NCBI RefSeq assembly: GCF_025354435.1
Contig: NZ_JANXMU010000002.1
Coordinates: forward strand, 1 to 64,000
Reading direction: 5' to 3'
DNA: 64,000 nucleotides
Source: Rhodoferax sp.
GTDB lineage: Bacteria > Pseudomonadota > Gammaproteobacteria > Burkholderiales > Burkholderiaceae_C
Numbering within the stretch: position 1 is the first letter of the stretch; each line of letters starts with the position of its first letter. Below, one piece after another: positions 61,453-64,000 of the stretch. The position numbers and the translations under genes were made by a program. The notes under the pieces were generated by a model, which was not told the origin of the DNA, ran no database searches, and saw only the letters and a list, made by a program, of their open reading frames with translations.

Positions 61453-62220
61453 TTAGGGTGGCAGTGCTACCGCATGCACCGCACCGCTCCAGCCCTGCGC
61501 ACCATATTCCGCCACCACCAGCACCGGCCCGGTGCCGGGTGCCGCCACCACCAAGTCACCGCCCGGTGCCCAAAAGCCACTTTGGCCTGCACAGACATAG
61601 CCGCCGGTGGTGCCGCCCTGGTTGGCCATCAGCACGCCCATGCCGAACTGGCGGGTGTGCTGGCGGAGCTGGGCGACTTCGGCGGCGTAGCCACCGACGG
61701 ACACCACCGAACTGGCGATGTACAGCGATGCGCCCGCCGCGGCGGCCCGCTCGGCGTGGGGCGCGTGCATGGCATCGGCGCAGATGGCCAGGGCCAGTGG
61801 TGTGCCGTGCACGGCAAAGTGGTTGTCGCCCGCCGGGTCGCCGGGTGTGGCGAAGCTTTCTTCGCTGGCATGCAGGTGCTTTTTGCAGTACACGCTGTGG
61901 CTGCCGTCGGGGAAGAAGCTGATGGCGCCAATGTAGGGCCGCAGCGCATCCGGGGCGGCGATGGGCGCGCCGACCACGATGGCCATACGGGCCTGGCGCG
62001 CCAGGTTTTGCAGGGGCGTGAGCCGCGCGTCACCGGGGTGCAGCACGCAGCCGGGCAGCAGCGCGGGCTCATAGCCGCTGAGCGACAGCTCGGGGAAGAC
62101 CAGCAAGTCCACCCCGGCATGCTGCGCTGCCGCGATGAACTGCGTGTGGATGCGCACATTGGCGGAGATGTCGCCTGGGACCGAAATGGACTGGGCAGCG
62201 GCAATGCGGAGGGAATGCAT
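61453..62220 (-). CDS. Carbon-nitrogen hydrolase (nitrilase superfamily)
   Basis: The 255-residue enzyme has the catalytic triad of the superfamily: glutamate in LLVFPELSLSGYEP (residue about 44), lysine in SVYCKKHLHASEE and cysteine in LALAICADAMHAPH. It should hydrolyse an amide or carbamoyl bond; substrate and branch are not clear. The region after the cysteine (GASLYIASSVVSVGGYAAEV) fits small C-N hydrolases. It starts one base from a dispersed repeat (ATG 62218-62220). It may share a transcript with the small conserved gene at 62295. Confidence 0.88.
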   Translation of the reverse strand: MHSLRIAAAQSISVPGDISANVRIHTQFIAAAQHAGVDLLVFPELSLSGYEPALLPGCVLHPGDARLTPLQNLARQARMAIVVGAPIAAPDALRPYIGAISFFPDGSHSVYCKKHLHASEESFATPGDPAGDNHFAVHGTPLALAICADAMHAPHAERAAAAGASLYIASSVVSVGGYAAEVAQLRQHTRQFGMGVLMANQGGTTGGYVCAGQSGFWAPGGDLVVAAPGTGPVLVVAEYGAQGWSGAVHAVALPP

Positions 62221-62289
62221 TTTGCTATTGTATTAATAGCTACTAGCGTAGGTTTTATATGCGCTAGCGGCCTATTTATTATAAATTTT
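62221..62289 (+). repeat. Dispersed palindromic repeat between two tandem genes
   Basis: One of the best preserved copies: TTTGCTATTGTATTAATAGC, ACTAGCGTAGGTTTTATAT, GCGCTAGCGGCCTATTT, ATTATAAATTTTG. It fills the entire gap between the upstream stop (62295) and the nitrilase start (62220). Confidence 0.92.
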
Positions 62290-62294
62290 GAGTT

Positions 62295-62669
62295 TCAGCA
62301 GGCGAACGACTCGACAAATGTGGGATCGCCGGTGAACCGGCATTCCAGCGTGGCGGCGCGGATGGCCAGCCGGGTGCCGTTGGAAAACTGCAGCTCCACC
62401 TGAACCGGGCCGGGCGCGGTGTACGGGAACGGCAGGGCAGGCAGGGCCACACCCTCCACCCACAGCTTGCCGCTTGAGAGGCGGCCCACACCGTCGGCCA
62501 GCGGGCCGTCCACGCAGGCCCCGGTGCAGCCGAGTTCCAGCGTCTGCACGTAGCCCGCGCCTGCGCCGTCGGCCTGCACAAAGGCGGCGGAGAAGGCGAG
62601 GGTGAGCGCGTCGCCGTGCAGCGCGATACTGCGGACTTCGGAGTCGTGAAATTCCAGCTGGCCTTGCAT
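62295..62669 (-). CDS. Conserved small hypothetical protein
   Basis: The 124-residue protein starts MQGQLEFHDSEVRSIALHGDALTLAFSAAFV and is strand-rich (YVQTLELGCTGACVDGP; VQVELQFSNGTRLAIRAATLECRF). The opening resembles a small immunity-like or jelly-roll family (FHDSEVxxI), but I do not know its role. The ATG at 62669 follows an AAGGACC ribosome site. It is followed by the nitrilase gene across a dispersed repeat on the same strand. Confidence 0.68.
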   Translation of the reverse strand: MQGQLEFHDSEVRSIALHGDALTLAFSAAFVQADGAGAGYVQTLELGCTGACVDGPLADGVGRLSSGKLWVEGVALPALPFPYTAPGPVQVELQFSNGTRLAIRAATLECRFTGDPTFVESFAC

Positions 62670-62827
62670 GGGGTGGTCCTTTCAGTATCGGTAGAACGTG
62701 GCCTGTCAGCGGCCCCGCAGCACCCGGGTCGCCCCGGCGGTGGCCGTGTGGGGCAGGCGTTTTTCGGTGGCATTGCCCTGAGTTTTTTGGCAGTTTAGCG
62801 CAGAGCCTAAGGCCTTTGTTTTGTGCA

Positions 62828-62885
62828 TAAAATAGGCATCTAGCGCATTATCTGTAAAGACTTGCAGCTATATTTATAGTAGTAA
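62828..62885 (-). repeat. Dispersed palindromic repeat between divergent genes
   Basis: On the minus strand: ACTATAAATATAGCT, GCAAGTCTTTACAGATAAT, GCGCTAGATGCCTATTT. The promoter region of the patatin-like gene lies immediately beside it. Confidence 0.75.
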
Positions 62886-62905
62886 ATACCCAGGCGTGTT
62901 CCCCT

Positions 62906-63826
62906 ATGACATTTTTCTCTTTGCACGCTCTTGGTCGGCGCAGCGTGGCCATCGGCCTGCTGGCTGCGGTACTGGCAGGCTGCACTACCGCACCGATCGA
63001 GCTGAACCCGCCGCCTGCCACCAACCCACCCGCCGTCAAACGCTTGCCGCGCATCGGTCTGGCACTGGGCGGCGGTGCGGCGCGGGGCTTTGCGCACGTG
63101 GGTGTGGTGCAGGTGCTGGAAGAGGCAGGCATCCGCCCCGATCTGGTGGTGGGCACCTCGGCAGGTAGCTTGGTGGCATCGTTGTATGCCAGCGGCAAGA
63201 CCGGCGCGCAGATGCAGCAGGTGGCCGACACCATGGAAGAGGCCGCGTTCACCGATTGGACCCTGCCCATCTTCAGCCGCGGCGTGCTGCGCGGCGACGC
63301 GCTGGCCCGCTACGTCAACGCCCAGGTGGCGAACCGCCCGATCGAACTGATGCCGCTGCCCCTGGGCGTGGTGGCTACCGACCTGAACAGCGGCGAGGCG
63401 GTGTTGTTCCAGCGCGGCGACACCGGCACCGCCGTGCGGGCCTCCAGCGCGGTGCCCGCCGTGTTCCAGCCGGTGCGGATTGCCGGGCACGAGTATGTGG
63501 ACGGCGGCCTGGTGTCGCCCGTGCCGGTGCGCTTCGCCCGGCAAATGGGGGCCGAGCTGGTGATCGCCGTCGACATCTCCAGCGCGCCGGAGGGCAACCC
63601 GGCCGATGGCACGCTGCAAATCCTGCTGCAAACCTTTGCCATCATGGGCAAAAGCATCAACACCTATGAGCTGCGCGATGCCGACGTGGTGGTGCGCCCG
63701 GTGCTGCTGGGCATGAAAAGCGCTGACTTCGGCAGCCGCCGCAGGGCCATCGAGGCGGGCCGGGCGGCGATGCTGCAGGCGCTACCCGCGTTACGTGCAG
63801 CCATGCTGGCCAAGAGCCATGTTTGA
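62906..63826 (+). CDS. Patatin-like phospholipase lipoprotein
   Basis: The 306-residue protein has a lipoprotein signal ending VLAGCTT (Cys26). The patatin fold follows: oxyanion motif GLALGGGAARGFAHVGV, nucleophile serine in VGTSAGSLVAS, and the catalytic aspartate in YVDGGLVSP. It resembles RssA/YchK-type serine hydrolases but is anchored in the envelope, so it probably cleaves lipids or thioesters there. A dispersed repeat follows the stop directly. Confidence 0.9.
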   Translation: MTFFSLHALGRRSVAIGLLAAVLAGCTTAPIELNPPPATNPPAVKRLPRIGLALGGGAARGFAHVGVVQVLEEAGIRPDLVVGTSAGSLVASLYASGKTGAQMQQVADTMEEAAFTDWTLPIFSRGVLRGDALARYVNAQVANRPIELMPLPLGVVATDLNSGEAVLFQRGDTGTAVRASSAVPAVFQPVRIAGHEYVDGGLVSPVPVRFARQMGAELVIAVDISSAPEGNPADGTLQILLQTFAIMGKSINTYELRDADVVVRPVLLGMKSADFGSRRRAIEAGRAAMLQALPALRAAMLAKSHV

Positions 63827-63882
63827 ATAAAATTGGCCTCTAGCGTATATTCTGATTGGGTTGATGGCTATTATTTATATAG
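63826..63882 (-). repeat. Dispersed palindromic repeat downstream of the patatin-like gene
   Basis: On the minus strand: GCTATATAAATAATAGCC, then ATCAACCCAATCAGAATAT, ACGCTAGAGGCCAATTTTAT. It directly follows the stop codon. Confidence 0.8.
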
Positions 63883-63892
63883 CGTTCAGACG

Positions 63893-63921
63893 AAAAAAAG
63901 CCCCGTCATTTCGGACGGGGC
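63893..63921 (-). terminator. Rho-independent terminator for a minus-strand gene beyond the right edge
   Basis: GCCCCGTC (63900-63907) and GACGGGGC (63914-63921) form an 8-bp stem around a 6-nt loop. The A-run at 63893-63899 becomes a U-run on the minus strand, so it should end a transcript entering from the right. Confidence 0.88.
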
Positions 63922-64000
63922 CTTGAAGGATTCCTGAGCCTGATGGCGTCGAAAGAACCCGAGGAGACAACTGGCGGGAACCGGGGTTCCCTGAGATTGT
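63922..64000. other. Right-edge sequence, unassigned
   Basis: These last 79 bp lie just inside a minus-strand terminator. They may be the 3' end of a minus-strand gene, but all three frames are open only briefly and none is recognisable. Confidence 0.3.

Overview
The window looks like a chromosomal segment of a GC-rich betaproteobacterium, most likely Comamonadaceae (Rhodoferax / Polaromonas / Acidovorax type). This rests on codon use, on the gene families present (CbbR-like and GcvA-like LysR regulators, monomeric isocitrate dehydrogenase, tartrate/D-malate dehydrogenase, PEP-CTERM protein) and on gene order. I saw no rRNA, tRNA, CRISPR array, intact insertion sequence or phage gene. The organism assignment is an inference.

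Layout. 1-4175: L-rhamnose catabolism on the minus strand (aldolase/dehydrogenase, isomerase, and the periplasmic binding protein cut by the left edge). 4431-8000: a CbbR-type LysR gene, then a lower-GC insert (HD-domain protein and GlxA-type regulator), then a second, broken copy of the 3' half of the same LysR gene. 8364-15686: small metabolic and stress genes (methyltransferase, YghU-type GST, tRNA acp-transferase, ferredoxin, OsmC, DsbA-like thioredoxin, acid phosphatase, tartrate/malate dehydrogenase, TauE). 15716-18399: a PAS-GGDEF-EAL protein preceded by an alanine-rich coiled-coil protein. 18560-24172: a complete dppABCDF peptide transporter operon. 24641-26699: a GlxA-type regulator divergent from a SLAC1-type transporter. 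26851-30728: a three-subunit membrane-type GMC dehydrogenase with triheme cytochrome c. 30975-37454: two oxidoreductases, then divergent GGDEF-EAL and PAS-GGDEF genes. 37521-38784: DUF1127 and GcvA-type LysR pair. 38863-41501: ParB-like protein, then a cyclic-di-GMP-I riboswitch in front of a sedolisin-type lipoprotein protease. 41563-50359: a six-gene minus-strand cluster (large diheme c-type cytochrome, GMC oxidoreductase, two uncharacterised proteins, DyP peroxidase, catalase-like heme protein). 50693-52930: icd. 54148-57650: GH2-AbfB lipoprotein and a PEP-CTERM protein. 57696-60475: TldD/TldE pair. 60783-63826: membrane-anchored receiver protein, nitrilase-family hydrolase, small conserved protein, patatin-like lipoprotein.

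Two things stand out. First, a dispersed imperfectly palindromic element of about 65 bp occurs at least 17 times, almost always between genes. It often supplies or touches the stop codon of a neighbour, and one copy lies in frame inside the start of the rhamnose isomerase gene. Second, the heme/flavin oxidation cluster at 41.5-50.4 kb joins a diheme cytochrome, a GMC flavoenzyme, a DyP peroxidase and a catalase-like protein with two unknown proteins in tightly coupled order. It is the best candidate for an undescribed system here.

Cyclic-di-GMP is a recurrent theme: three GGDEF proteins (two with EAL), one c-di-GMP-I riboswitch with a plausible terminator platform, and a receiver-only membrane protein all lie in the window.
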